A stretch of 64,000 nt of DNA, taken from Amycolatopsis decaplanina DSM 44594 (GTDB lineage: Bacteria; Actinomycetota; Actinomycetes; Mycobacteriales; Pseudonocardiaceae). Every line of letters starts with the position of its first letter. Position 1 is the first letter of the stretch. The notes beneath the pieces were generated by a model, which worked only from the letters and a program-made list of their open reading frames with translations, was not told the origin of the DNA and did not search any database. Below are positions 32,840-41,642 of this stretch, in pieces. A program made the translations under genes and the position numbers. The stretch spans positions 122,150-186,149 of the forward strand of contig NZ_AOHO01000067.1 in assembly GCF_000342005.1 (NCBI RefSeq), read 5' to 3'.

Positions 32840-35155
32840 TCAAGAAGCGGCGGCCAGCAACGCGGCTTCGATCTTCGACCGCCACGCCTGGTCGACCCGC
32901 CCGCTCCGCGGCGCGACGGCGAACGAGTCGACGACAGCACCGCCGAGTGTGGCCACCTTCGCCCAGCGCACCTCTGCCTCGCACCGGCGCAGCGCGCCCG
33001 CGACCCGGTACAGCAACCCGATCCGGTTCGCGGCCCGCAATTCGACCACGACCGTGTCGTGCCCGCTGGTCTCGTCGTCGAACCAGATCACCTTCGCACC
33101 GGCAGACGGCGTCTCACCTCCGCCGTAGTCCCGTTCCTTCGCCGCGAGCCGCTGGGTGAGCGGCAGCGTTCCGGCCACCGCCCGCGCGAACTGTTCACGC
33201 AGCAGCGTGACGTCGGGCAGGGACCCGAACTTCGGTGACGCCGTGAACACGCCCGCCCGTCCCCCGTCGTGCCCGCGCAGCACCGCCGCGTGGACCTCGA
33301 GCGAGTTCAGCGCGAGCACCCCGGCCGCGGGAGCCAGCAGTTCCGCGCGGGCCGGGACCGCGAGCACCACGGTCACGACCTTGCCCGTGGCGGTGATGCG
33401 CACCTCGCCACGGCCGGACGCGACGGCTTCGGCGACCAGCTCCCGTTGTTCGGCGCCCATCGGCTCCGGCGGCACGAAACCCTTGCCGTGCAACGCTTCT
33501 TCGCAGCCCGAAACGAGTTCGGCGAGCAGGCGCGCCTTCCAGTCGGTCCACACGCCCGGCCCGGTGGCCAGCGAATCCGCCGTCGTCAGGGCGTGCAGCA
33601 GTTCCAGCAGGACGAGATTCTCGTCGAGCGTCTTCGTCACCCGCTGGATGGTGGCGGGATCGCTGATGTCCCGCCGCGTGGCGGTGTGCGGCAGCAGCAG
33701 GTGATGCCGGACCATCGCCGCCACCAGCGCCGAATCGGCCTCCGGCAGCCCGAGCCTGGCCGCCACCTGGGCGCTGATCTTCGCGCCGAGCTCGGAATGG
33801 TCCGCGTCGCGTCCCTTGCCGATGTCGTGCAGCAGCGCGCCGATCAGCAACAGGTCCGGCCGCGAAACGGTGGTCGTCAGTTTCGACGCCTCGACAGCGG
33901 CACGCACGAGATGCCGGTCGACGGTCCACGAATGCACCGGCGACCTCGGCGGGAGATCCCGCACCGCCCCCCATTCGGGGAACAGCCGCGCCCACAGACC
34001 GGTGCGGTCCAGTGCCTCCACGGCGTCGACGAGTCCCTCGCCCGCGCCGAGCAGTTCCACCAGCGCCTTGAGGGCGTCGGCGGGCCACGGCGCGCGCAGT
34101 TCCGGCGCGGTTTCGGCCAGGGCCCGCAGGGTCCCGTGCGCGATGGGCTTCCGGATCCGGGCCGACGCCGCGGCGACCCGCAGCAGCAGGGCCGGATCCT
34201 TGGCGGGCACCGCGTCCCGTGCCAGCGCGACCTCGTTCCCGTGCAGGACGACGCCCTCGTCGAGCGGCGTCCGCACCGGCCGTCGCCCGAACCGCGCCTT
34301 GGGTGGTTCCACAGTGGACCGGAGCGCCACGTCGACCGCGTACGAAATCGTCCGCCCGACACCGGAAAGCTTGCGCGCCAGGATGAACCGATCACCGAAC
34401 CCGAGTTCACCCGCGACCGTCCCGGCCTCCGGTGCGCTGAGGATGTCCCGCTCCCGGCGCAGTTCCCGGCGCAGTTCCGTCCGGACGTCGAGCAGCAGGC
34501 CCTTGGCCGCCAGCAGTTCCTCGCCGGGCCTCGCTGTCAGCTGTGCCGCCGCCAGTGCCTCCAAGACGGCGAAGTCGCGAAGCCCGCCTCGGCCGTGCTT
34601 GAGATCCGGCTCGGCGGACTGCGCGATCTCACCACTGCGGGCCCAGCGCTGACGCACCGCGTTCGACAGTTCGCCCACCCGTTTCCGGGCGGTCCTCCGC
34701 CACTGATCCCGTGCCGCGGCCGCCAGCCTGGCGGTGATCTCGGCGTCCCCGGCGATGTGGCGGATGTCGAGCAGCCCCATCGCGGTCCGAAGATCCTCGG
34801 ACGCCACCTTCAGCGCCTCACCCGGAGTGCGGACCGAGTGGTCGAGGCCGATCTTGGCGTCCCACAACGGGTACCAGATCGCGTCGGCGATCTCGCCGAC
34901 GCGCGAGTTGCCGTTGTGCAGCAACAAAAGATCGAGGTCGGAGAAGGGCACCAGCTCGCTGCGCCCGAGGCCCCCGACGGCGGCCAGCGCGACACCGGGT
35001 TCAGCGGTGTCGACGCCGGCCGCCGCGGCGCCCCTGCCCAACCAGAATTCGTAGAGGTCGACCAGGGCCGTCCGCAACGCGGCCGCCCCTAGCCTCCCGT
35101 GCCTGCCCTCGAGCAATCGCTCGGTGGCCTTGACCAGTTCACCCCCGTCGGCCAT
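32840..35155 (-). CDS. glnD: [Protein-PII] uridylyltransferase/uridylyl-removing enzyme
   Basis: A 771-residue nitrogen sensor. The nucleotidyltransferase motif GGLGRSELVPFSDLDLLLLH near residues 61-80 has the metal-binding DxD (D73, D75). An HD domain (LLHDIGKGRDADHSELG) removes the modification, and two ACT-type domains at the C-terminus sense glutamine (TVVLAVPARAELLAPAAGVLALN and VVVELRAANRIGLLYRVAGAL). In actinomycetes the enzyme is often an adenylyltransferase for GlnK. It follows glnB after 9 bp. Confidence 0.96.
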   Translation of the reverse strand: MADGGELVKATERLLEGRHGRLGAAALRTALVDLYEFWLGRGAAAAGVDTAEPGVALAAVGGLGRSELVPFSDLDLLLLHNGNSRVGEIADAIWYPLWDAKIGLDHSVRTPGEALKVASEDLRTAMGLLDIRHIAGDAEITARLAAAARDQWRRTARKRVGELSNAVRQRWARSGEIAQSAEPDLKHGRGGLRDFAVLEALAAAQLTARPGEELLAAKGLLLDVRTELRRELRRERDILSAPEAGTVAGELGFGDRFILARKLSGVGRTISYAVDVALRSTVEPPKARFGRRPVRTPLDEGVVLHGNEVALARDAVPAKDPALLLRVAAASARIRKPIAHGTLRALAETAPELRAPWPADALKALVELLGAGEGLVDAVEALDRTGLWARLFPEWGAVRDLPPRSPVHSWTVDRHLVRAAVEASKLTTTVSRPDLLLIGALLHDIGKGRDADHSELGAKISAQVAARLGLPEADSALVAAMVRHHLLLPHTATRRDISDPATIQRVTKTLDENLVLLELLHALTTADSLATGPGVWTDWKARLLAELVSGCEEALHGKGFVPPEPMGAEQRELVAEAVASGRGEVRITATGKVVTVVLAVPARAELLAPAAGVLALNSLEVHAAVLRGHDGGRAGVFTASPKFGSLPDVTLLREQFARAVAGTLPLTQRLAAKERDYGGGETPSAGAKVIWFDDETSGHDTVVVELRAANRIGLLYRVAGALRRCEAEVRWAKVATLGGAVVDSFAVAPRSGRVDQAWRSKIEAALLAAAS

Positions 35156-35164
35156 CCCTGACGC

Positions 35165-35503
35165 CTATAGGGCGTCCGAGCCGCGCTCGCCGGTGCGTAC
35201 CCGGATGACCGTCTCCACCGGCGTCACCCAGATCTTGCCGTCACCGATCTTGCCGGTGTGGGCGGCCGTGGTGATCGCGTCGAGGGCCTTCTCGACGCCT
35301 GCATCGTCGGTGACGACCTCGATCCTCAGCTTCGCCACGAAGTCCACGGAGTACTCCGCGCCCCGGTAGACCTCGGTGTGGCCCTTCTGCCTGCCGTAGC
35401 CCTGCACCTCGCTGACCGTCATGCCGAGCACGCCCAGTTGCTCCAGCGCGGAGCGGACGTCGTCGAGCGTGAACGGCTTGACGATCGCGGTGATCAGCTT
35501 CAT
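35165..35503 (-). CDS. glnB: Nitrogen regulatory protein PII (GlnB/GlnK)
   Basis: A 112-residue trimeric signal protein. MKLITAIVKPFTLDDVRSAL, the T-loop with the modifiable Tyr51 in VYRGAEYSVDF, and the C-loop DGKIWVTPVETVIRVRTGE are all present. Location directly after amtB (4-bp overlap) marks it as the GlnK-type protein that plugs AmtB when nitrogen is in excess and is modified by GlnD. Confidence 0.97.
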   Translation of the reverse strand: MKLITAIVKPFTLDDVRSALEQLGVLGMTVSEVQGYGRQKGHTEVYRGAEYSVDFVAKLRIEVVTDDAGVEKALDAITTAAHTGKIGDGKIWVTPVETVIRVRTGERGSDAL

Positions 35504-36894
35504 GCCTTGCTCTCCTCGAGTTTCGTGGCCGCGTTTCCGGTGGGCGCCTTGACCGGGATGCTGGTCGGCTGGCCGAGGCCGCCGCCCGATCCGGTGAAGT
35601 CGTAGGCGCTCTCCGCGTGCTGGGCCTCATCGATACCACTGACCTCGTCCTCCGCGCTGACGCGGAACCCGCCGAGCTTCTTGATCACCCAGCCGATGAC
35701 GAAGGTCAGCACGAACGAGTAGCCGAGGACCACGGCCGCCGCGAGCGCCTGCTTGCCCAGCTGGCCGAGACCGCCGCCGTAGAACAGGCCGTCGACGCCG
35801 AGCGAGTTGACACTGGTGGTGCCGAAGAAGCCGATGAGCAGCGTACCGACGAGACCACCCACGAGGTGGACGCCGACGACGTCGAGGGAGTCGTCGAAAC
35901 CGAAGCGGAACTTGAGGCTGATCGCCAGCGCGCACAGGGCACCGGCGATGAGGCCGATGGCGATGGCACCCAGCGGGCTGACGAAACCGGCCGCCGGGGT
36001 GATCGCGACGAGACCCGCGACGGCGCCGGAGGCGGCGCCGAGGGTGGTCGGTTTGCCGACCTTGATCTGCTCGATGATCAGCCAGCCGAGCACGGCGGCC
36101 GCGGTCGCGACGGTGGTGTTGGTGAACGCGACGGCGGCGAGGTCGTTGGCGGCCAGCGCCGAACCGGCGTTGAAGCCGTACCAGCCGAACCACAGCAGCG
36201 CGGCGCCCAGGAGCACGAACGGCACGTTGTGCGGGCGTCCGGTGCCCTTCGGCCAGCCCTTGCGCTTGCCGAGCACGATCGCGAGCGCCAGGCCCGCCGC
36301 GCCGGCGTTGATGTGGACCGCGGTACCGCCGGCGAAGTCGAGCGCCTTGAGCTGGTTGGCGATCCAGCCGCCGACCGAATCGGCGCTGATGAAGCCGTTG
36401 AACGAGAACACCCAGTGCGCGACCGGGAAGTACACGATGGTCACCCACACCGCGACGAACAGCGTCCAGCCCCAGAACTTGGCGCGGTCGGCGATGGCAC
36501 CGGAGATCAGCGCGGGCGTGATGATCGCGAACATCAGCTGGAACATCACGAAGGCGAACAGCGGCAGCGCGTCCGCGCCGGGCCAGGCGACCTCGGGCGT
36601 GGTGCCGGTCGCGGCGGTCGCGAAACCGGCGAGTTTGCCGGAGATGGTCGAGAGACCCGCGAAGTCGAAGTTACCGAGCAACCCGCCGCCCACATCGTTG
36701 CCGAACGCCATCGTGAAGCCGTACAGCGTCCAGAGGACACCGACGACGGCGAGCGCGATGAAGTTCATCATCAACATGTTCAGAACGCTCTTCGCGCGGA
36801 CCATGCCGCCGTAGAAGAACGCCAATCCCGGTGTCATGAGCATGACCAGCGCGGCGCTGATCAACACCCATGCCGTGTCTCCTGCGTTCAGCAC
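35500..36894 (-). CDS. amtB: Ammonium transporter AmtB
   Basis: A 464-residue Amt family channel with 11 predicted helices. NAGDTAWVLISAALVMLMTPGLAFFYGGMVR starts the protein; the conserved FPVAHWVFS with its pore His, DFAGGTAVHINAG and the second pore His in DVVGVHLVGGLVGTLLIG are intact. GTG 36894 is chosen because GGGAGGAAG precedes it and it gives the family N-terminus; ATGs further upstream would add an unlikely tail. First gene of amtB-glnB-glnD, preceded by a GlnR-like array. Confidence 0.96.
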   Translation of the reverse strand: MLNAGDTAWVLISAALVMLMTPGLAFFYGGMVRAKSVLNMLMMNFIALAVVGVLWTLYGFTMAFGNDVGGGLLGNFDFAGLSTISGKLAGFATAATGTTPEVAWPGADALPLFAFVMFQLMFAIITPALISGAIADRAKFWGWTLFVAVWVTIVYFPVAHWVFSFNGFISADSVGGWIANQLKALDFAGGTAVHINAGAAGLALAIVLGKRKGWPKGTGRPHNVPFVLLGAALLWFGWYGFNAGSALAANDLAAVAFTNTTVATAAAVLGWLIIEQIKVGKPTTLGAASGAVAGLVAITPAAGFVSPLGAIAIGLIAGALCALAISLKFRFGFDDSLDVVGVHLVGGLVGTLLIGFFGTTSVNSLGVDGLFYGGGLGQLGKQALAAAVVLGYSFVLTFVIGWVIKKLGGFRVSAEDEVSGIDEAQHAESAYDFTGSGGGLGQPTSIPVKAPTGNAATKLEESKA

Positions 36895-36968
36895 AATCTT
36901 CCTCCCGTGCCTGGGGTGTACTGCGCAGGAATCTTTGGACCGCGGTGTTTCCTCGGGCGGCGATTCAG

Positions 36969-37016
36969 GTTTCACCCGCGTGAACTGTCGGTACGGCGTT
37001 GTTACGTCCAGGTTTC
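36969..37016 (-). promoter_or_regulatory. GlnR-box-like array upstream of amtB
   Basis: On the + strand the pentamers GTTTC (36969), GTGAA (36980), GTACG (36991), GTTAC (37001) and GTTTC (37012) follow one another at 11, 11, 10 and 11 bp. The spacing and the GTnAC/GAAAC-type half-sites fit the actinobacterial GlnR box. GlnR activates amtB-glnK-glnD in Streptomyces. Centre about 100 bp upstream of the GTG. Confidence 0.55.
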
Positions 37017-37063
37017 CGTTGACCTGGTGCGTTCTGTCCGGTTGAGAAACCTCATGGTCGAAT

Positions 37064-37930
37064 ATGTCCATGAACGCGCGTGTATCCGGCCATGACCCCC
37101 TGCCACCGGCGATCGTCCGGTCATTGCGGTGTTCGGTCTGCGGTGACCCGGTCGGGGTAACCGAGCGCACGGTGCGTTGCGGCCGGGGCCACTCGTTCGA
37201 CGTAGCGAAGCAGGGTTACGTCAACCTCCTGCACGCGCGCATCCCGGCCGGCACGGCGGATACCGCGCCGATGGTCGCGGCTCGCGTCGATCTCCTTTCC
37301 TCCGGTGCCTATCTGCCTCTCGCCAACGCCCTCGCGAAGGTGGCTTCGGAGCATGTCGAGAACGGGATGGTCATCGACGCCGGCGCGGGCACGGGGTACT
37401 ACCTCGCGCACGTACTCGACGCCGTCCCTGCCGCGTACGGACTGGCTCTCGACGTCTCCGCCGTCGCCCTGCGCCGCGCCGCTCGCGCGCACGCGCGCGC
37501 GGGCGCGGCCGTGTGGAATCTATGGGAACCCTGGCCGGTGGCGGACTCGAGCGCGTCGCTGATCCTCAACGTCTTCGCGCCCCGCAACGCCCCGCAGTTC
37601 CACCGCGTCCTGGCGGCGGACGGGCTGCTGGTCGTCGCGACGCCGAACCCGGGGCACCTCCGGGAGCTCGGCGACCTGGTGATCTCCGTCGACGGCAGCA
37701 AGGACGCGCGGCTGGAGGACAGCCTCGGCGAACGCTTCACCAGGGTGGACCGGCACGATGTCACCCAGCGGGTGACGTTGGCGCCCGCCCGGATCCGCCA
37801 GGTCGTCGAGATGGGCCCGAGCGCGCACCACCTCCACCGTGAGGGACGCCGTGAACGCCTCGACGCGATCACCGAGGCGGTGGACGTCACCACTTCGTTC
37901 AGCGTCTCGCTGTACCGGCCGGTGCCCTGA
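37064..37930 (+). CDS. rlmA: RlmA-type 23S rRNA (guanine-N1)-methyltransferase
   Basis: A 288-residue enzyme. The N-terminal zinc ribbon (C23, C26, C39, H43 in RCSVCGDP ... RCGRGHSFDVAKQGYVNLL) is the RlmA signature, followed by a SAM-binding domain with VIDAGAGTGYYLAHVLD. Family members methylate G745 or G748 in helix 35 of 23S rRNA; in producers the G748 version (TlrB) protects against mycinosyl-tylosin. Which of the two this is cannot be told from sequence alone. Overlaps the next gene by one base. Confidence 0.88.
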   Translation: MSMNARVSGHDPLPPAIVRSLRCSVCGDPVGVTERTVRCGRGHSFDVAKQGYVNLLHARIPAGTADTAPMVAARVDLLSSGAYLPLANALAKVASEHVENGMVIDAGAGTGYYLAHVLDAVPAAYGLALDVSAVALRRAARAHARAGAAVWNLWEPWPVADSSASLILNVFAPRNAPQFHRVLAADGLLVVATPNPGHLRELGDLVISVDGSKDARLEDSLGERFTRVDRHDVTQRVTLAPARIRQVVEMGPSAHHLHREGRRERLDAITEAVDVTTSFSVSLYRPVP

Positions 37931-38547
37931 TGGAGGCGCCCGCGACCCTGCTCGCCGACGCCGCCTGGGTCAGCGCCCGCATCGGCGGCGCCGCGAAGCT
38001 CTACGGCTGCTCCCGGCCCGAAGTGCTCGGCACGATCTGGTGGTACTCGCTGTCTTCCGTCCTCGTCGCGCCCTCGGTGGAATCCCTCGTGCGCGACGGC
38101 GAACCACTGGACCCGTCACTCGACGCCGTCACGATCGACCTCGTCCCGGACGGCCGCTTCACCGGCGCCCGCTCGTCACGGATCCTCGCCGGCGGCCTGA
38201 CCGAACTCGGCGACGCGTTCGCTGGGACGCTGAGCACGGCGATCGGCACGATTTCGGCTGTCACAGGGGCGAATCCGCGCGCGCTGGGCGCGATCGCGAC
38301 GGATTCGATCGGCAATCGCCTGCTGTGGACCGGCGACATCGAACGAGCGATCGCGCTGGCGGCACCGCTCGTGGCCGCGATCGGGCTCGGGATGCCGGAG
38401 CCCCGGTTCTCCCGGGTCGGGCGGAACACCGTGGTGCGCCGTGCCTCCTGTTGTCTGATCTACGAGGCGGGCAATCCGAAGTGCACCAGTTGCCCCCGGC
38501 AGACCCCGGAAGAACGGGACCGGCGGCTTCGCGCCGCCCTCGGATAG
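37930..38547 (+). CDS. (2Fe-2S)-binding FhuF-like ferric iron reductase
   Basis: A 205-residue protein. The C-terminal motif RASCCLIYEAGNPKCTSCP has C174, C175, C185 and C188, the CC-x9-C-x2-C arrangement that holds the 2Fe-2S cluster in FhuF-type siderophore reductases. It probably releases iron from ferric siderophores in the cytoplasm. ATG 37930 overlaps the rlmA stop (TGATG), so both are translated from one message. Confidence 0.85.
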   Translation: MEAPATLLADAAWVSARIGGAAKLYGCSRPEVLGTIWWYSLSSVLVAPSVESLVRDGEPLDPSLDAVTIDLVPDGRFTGARSSRILAGGLTELGDAFAGTLSTAIGTISAVTGANPRALGAIATDSIGNRLLWTGDIERAIALAAPLVAAIGLGMPEPRFSRVGRNTVVRRASCCLIYEAGNPKCTSCPRQTPEERDRRLRAALG

Positions 38548-38857
38548 TGCGTGGTTTCTCCTTTGGTCGAAACGCGTCTCGCCCTGCGTGGCCCTGGCGC
38601 GCGTTCGCCTGGCGGAAGTACATGAATGAGTTCAGGGAAGCCTTCACGGACTTTCAGGGGCGGCCGCTGGTGTGTCACAGCAGTCCCTGTATCACCGGAA
38701 ATCACGCCGGCGGGCAGTGAAAGGCCTCCTTCCTTGCCGTCAGGGTAGGCAAGGAAGGAGGCCTTCACGACCAGGCGAACCCCGCGCAAGCGGGGACCGG
38801 AACGCTCTCCTGCCTTACCCCTCAATACAAGCCGAATCGCCACTCACGACCGCCGCC
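38548..38857. other. Convergent intergenic region
   Basis: This 310-bp gap holds no convincing gene. A short frame at about 38622-38720 (MNEFREAFTDF) contains a GAAGCCTTCACGGAC stretch and may be a decayed palindrome copy. The main feature is the long inverted repeat at 38717-38768. Confidence 0.5.
38717..38768. repeat. Long inverted repeat with GGCCTCCTT arms, likely bidirectional terminator
   Basis: Arm 38717-38738 pairs with 38748-38768 over 21 bp with one bulged A; the loop is 9 nt. The arms contain GAAGGCCTCCTTCC, related to the repeat at 20194-20256. It sits between the FhuF-like gene and the LuxR gene, which converge. Confidence 0.8.
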
Positions 38858-39283
38858 TCACCCTGCGGCGAGATTCTCACCGGTCAACGCGGCCACCATC
38901 GCCGCCCGGGTGCCGACCCCCAGTTTGGTGAAGATCCGGCGCATATGCGCGGAAACCGTGTTCAGGCTGATTTCCAGCACGCCGGCGATCTGCTTGTTCG
39001 TATAGCCACGGCCGACCATGCGCGCCACTTCGTGCTCGCGCGGGCTGAGCAGGTCGTGCGGCTCCGGTGCCACCGGGACGAGCAGGCATCTGACGCCGTG
39101 CTCGGTGACGTCGAGCAGCGGCTTCCGCTGCACGGTGGCCCCGTCGTTCAGTTCCATGACACGTCTGACGAGTGATCTCGCCAGGTTTCGTACGGCTTCG
39201 TCCTCCGTGACGACCGTCGCCCGCTGCCGCGCGAGGTCGTGTAGCGATGACGCAGGAAATCCCATCACCGGGCTCGTGGACAT
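38858..39283 (-). CDS. LuxR-type HTH regulator
   Basis: A 141-residue protein. The C-terminal half is a clear LuxR/GerE helix-turn-helix: LLSPREHEVARMVGRGYTNKQIAGVLEISLNTVSAHMRRIFTKLGV. The N-terminal ~70 residues show no receiver (no phosphoacceptor Asp pattern) and no recognised sensor. ATG 39283 has GGGGGAGG 7 bp upstream; a longer frame exists but lacks a site. It is divergent from the unknown five-gene operon and is its likely regulator. Confidence 0.88.
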   Translation of the reverse strand: MSTSPVMGFPASSLHDLARQRATVVTEDEAVRNLARSLVRRVMELNDGATVQRKPLLDVTEHGVRCLLVPVAPEPHDLLSPREHEVARMVGRGYTNKQIAGVLEISLNTVSAHMRRIFTKLGVGTRAAMVAALTGENLAAG

Positions 39284-39358
39284 AGACCGGCCTCCCCCCT
39301 CTAGGTCTCCCTCCCTCTCTAGCAAACCCCTCCGACAGGAAAAGCGCATCGTCGGTTT

Positions 39359-39407
39359 GTGTGACAAGTACGAACTAGTCGATTCATGTCACGCAGGAAC
39401 GTGTGAC
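39359..39407. promoter_or_regulatory. GTGTGAC direct repeats with an inverted copy between, possible regulator site
   Basis: GTGTGAC occurs at 39359-39365 and 39401-39407, 42 bp apart (four helical turns), with the inverse TGTCAC at 39387-39392. They lie in the divergent region between the LuxR gene and the unknown operon, about 100 bp upstream of ATG 39506. Confidence 0.35.
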
Positions 39408-39505
39408 TACCGGTGTCCTCCGGTGCGCGGGCAGTGTCGGGTCAGTGCTCACCGACGCACCGCGCCGGCGATCGCGGATTTTCACCGGAGCAGAGGAGAA
39501 CGGTT

Positions 39506-40315
39506 ATGAGCCGTGGCTATGCGGCAGTGGACGGCGAGCTGGAAGACGAGCTGAGCCGTGAACTCGAGGCCGAGTTCGAAAACGAACTCGAAGACGAACT
39601 GGAAGACGAATTCGAGGACGAGGACGAGTTCGAAGACGAGCTCGGCGGCCTGGCCCGGGAGCTCGAAGACGAGCTGGAGGACGAGGTCTACGGCGAGTAC
39701 GAGGACGAAGACGAATTCGAGTCGGAGTTCGAGGCCGTCGTCCGCGAACTCGAGGACGAGTTCGAACTGGAATCCGAGGACGAGGACTTCACGCATCCGG
39801 CACGGCGCGTCTACCCCGACGCCGAGATGATGGCGCAGCTGGCCTTCCAGGCCGAGAACGCCGAAACCGAGGACGAGGCGGAGGCCTTTCTCGGCGCGCT
39901 CGCGCCGTTGGCGTTCCAGGCTGCGAAGTGGGCGGCGCCGAAGATCATCAAACACGGTCCGCAGCTGATCCGCGGCGCGGTCAACCTCGGGCGCAAACTG
40001 TGGCGGAACCCCGCGACACGCCGCGCCGTCCGGCACATCCCGAAGATCATCGGGCGCACCGCGCGCGACGTCGGGCGCCGGTACGCCGACGGCCGCCCGA
40101 TCAACGCCCGGTACATCACGCGCAGACTGGTCGGCCACACCGTGAACAGCGCGCAGAACACGCCCGCGAACCGCCGGAACCAGCAGCGCCGTCGCGGCCG
40201 TCCCCAGCAGCGCCGCCGTCGTCCCGCCGCCCGTGGCGGGCGCAGGACGCAGTCCCGGGCCAGGGCGGGCGCCGCCCGTCGAGGCAAGGCGCGCGGCCGT
40301 GCGCGCCGCCGCTGA
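39506..40315 (+). CDS. Bipolar low-complexity protein: acidic N-terminus, Arg-rich C-terminus
   Basis: 269 residues in three parts. Residues 11-95 are made of E-(L/F)-E-D-like repeats, with about 49 of 85 residues Asp or Glu. Residues ~105-215 are a folded-looking helical core (MMAQLAFQAENAETEDEAEAFLGAL; WAAPKIIKHGPQLIRGAV). The last 48 residues hold 23 Arg or Lys with almost no acids. Synonymous codons vary within the repeats, so selection acts on the protein. The start has AGAGGAGAA at good spacing. I recall similar acid-repeat proteins as unnamed hypotheticals in other bacteria, but no function. The two tails could neutralise each other or condense with polyanions. Confidence 0.8.
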   Translation: MSRGYAAVDGELEDELSRELEAEFENELEDELEDEFEDEDEFEDELGGLARELEDELEDEVYGEYEDEDEFESEFEAVVRELEDEFELESEDEDFTHPARRVYPDAEMMAQLAFQAENAETEDEAEAFLGALAPLAFQAAKWAAPKIIKHGPQLIRGAVNLGRKLWRNPATRRAVRHIPKIIGRTARDVGRRYADGRPINARYITRRLVGHTVNSAQNTPANRRNQQRRRGRPQQRRRRPAARGGRRTQSRARAGAARRGKARGRARRR

Positions 40316-41642
40316 GGCGCTGCCCGCGGCATCCGGTGAATCGGCCTCGTCCACCGGGTTCCGGCGGGCGAGGCCGTCCGGGGACGAAGAGCTGACCGCT
40401 TGGCTGCTGTCCCAGGCCACCAACGTCGAACGGCACCTGGAGGCGCTGCGGCCGTTCCGCTGGTCGGAGTTCGGTGACCCGGCCACCGGTCCGAGCCGAG
40501 CCCACCTCGCGGCGGTCAACCGGACGATGGCGACCTTGCGGAAGCCGTTGTACTCCGCGACCCGTTCGGTTCGCCGTGCCGCGGACGAGGCGGCGGCGCG
40601 GCGGGGACAGGCCGAACTCGCGCGGCTGCTGCGGGCGAAGTCCCGGGCACAGCGCTGGGTCAGGACCACCGAACGGGTGTGGGACTTCTACCTCGATCTG
40701 TTCAAGCAGCGGCAGGGCGCGTTCGCCCCGTGGCTGGTGGCCTGCGACCGGGTGGCCCTCGACTGCTATCAGTACGCCTACCTCGGGATCGGGCGCTGGC
40801 GGTCGATCCCGACCCCGCCGCCGTTCTGCTACCTGCGCACCGGGTCCGGCCCGGCCACCTCGCGCCGCGGGATCCCGTTGCGGCGCCTGGGGAACCGGCT
40901 CAATCCCTTTCCGCTGATCCAGCTTCCGTACCACCGGCTGGTGAACCCGTGGACGCTCGGCGCGGTCCTGCACGAGGTGAGCCACAACCTGCAGAACGAC
41001 CTCGGCCTCGCCAGGGCGATCCCGCTGCAGGTGGCGGCGAGGCTCGTCGAAGCGGGGGTACCGCGGGAGGTGACCGGCGTCTGGGTCAGGTGGAACCGGG
41101 AGACGTTCGCCGACCTGTCCGCGCTGTTGCTGGGCGGTCCGGCGGTCGTCGGTTCGCTGTTCGACGTCATCGGGCGCACCGAACTCGAAACGACGGGGTT
41201 CTCCCCGCGCGCGGTACACCCGGTGCCGTACCTCCGCGCGAAGATCTCGGTGGAGTTGCTGCGCCGCATGGGTTTCGCCCGGCACGCGGATTCCTACGCG
41301 TCGATGTGGCACAAGCTCTACCCGAGGGCGAAGCTGGTCGACGCGCCGCCGGCGCTGCTGCGGACGGCGGACAAGGCGATCCCCGCGGTGGTGGACGCGA
41401 TGTGCTTCACCTCGTTCCCTTCGCTCGGTCACCGTCCCCTGGCGGAGGTGCTGCGGTTCGAAGCCAAGGAACAGGCGATGATCGAAGAAGCCGCGGGAAG
41501 ACTGGCCGATGGCGTGTCCCCGGGCGTGGTGCCGGAACGATTCCTGATCGGTGCGGTCCGGTTCGCGCTCGACGAACGGATGGCTCCGCCGAAACGGCTT
41601 TTCGGCTTCTTCATGGAAGAACTCGGCAGGAGGGCGAGATGA
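40299..41642 (+). CDS. Putative zinc metallopeptidase (HEVSH) of an unknown operon
   Basis: About 447 residues from GTG 40299 (an earlier GTG at 40233 is possible; both overlap the gene before). The centre carries VLHEVSHNLQND, an HExxH zinc motif encoded at 40971-40985. About 45 residues later WNRETFADLSALLLGG offers a Glu and an Asp in the place of a gluzincin third ligand. Flanking helices (ELTAWLLSQATNVERHLEAL; WVRTTERVWDFYLDLF) suggest an all-alpha shell. No signal peptide is seen. The protein ends FFMEELGRRAR and its stop overlaps the next start (ATGA). Protease activity is inferred from the motif only. Confidence 0.75.
   Translation: MRAAAEALPAASGESASSTGFRRARPSGDEELTAWLLSQATNVERHLEALRPFRWSEFGDPATGPSRAHLAAVNRTMATLRKPLYSATRSVRRAADEAAARRGQAELARLLRAKSRAQRWVRTTERVWDFYLDLFKQRQGAFAPWLVACDRVALDCYQYAYLGIGRWRSIPTPPPFCYLRTGSGPATSRRGIPLRRLGNRLNPFPLIQLPYHRLVNPWTLGAVLHEVSHNLQNDLGLARAIPLQVAARLVEAGVPREVTGVWVRWNRETFADLSALLLGGPAVVGSLFDVIGRTELETTGFSPRAVHPVPYLRAKISVELLRRMGFARHADSYASMWHKLYPRAKLVDAPPALLRTADKAIPAVVDAMCFTSFPSLGHRPLAEVLRFEAKEQAMIEEAAGRLADGVSPGVVPERFLIGAVRFALDERMAPPKRLFGFFMEELGRRAR

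Noticed and set aside
39506..41642. RiPP precursor with dedicated protease
   Set aside because: The first protein is far too long and lacks a leader/core pattern; no modifying enzyme is adjacent.
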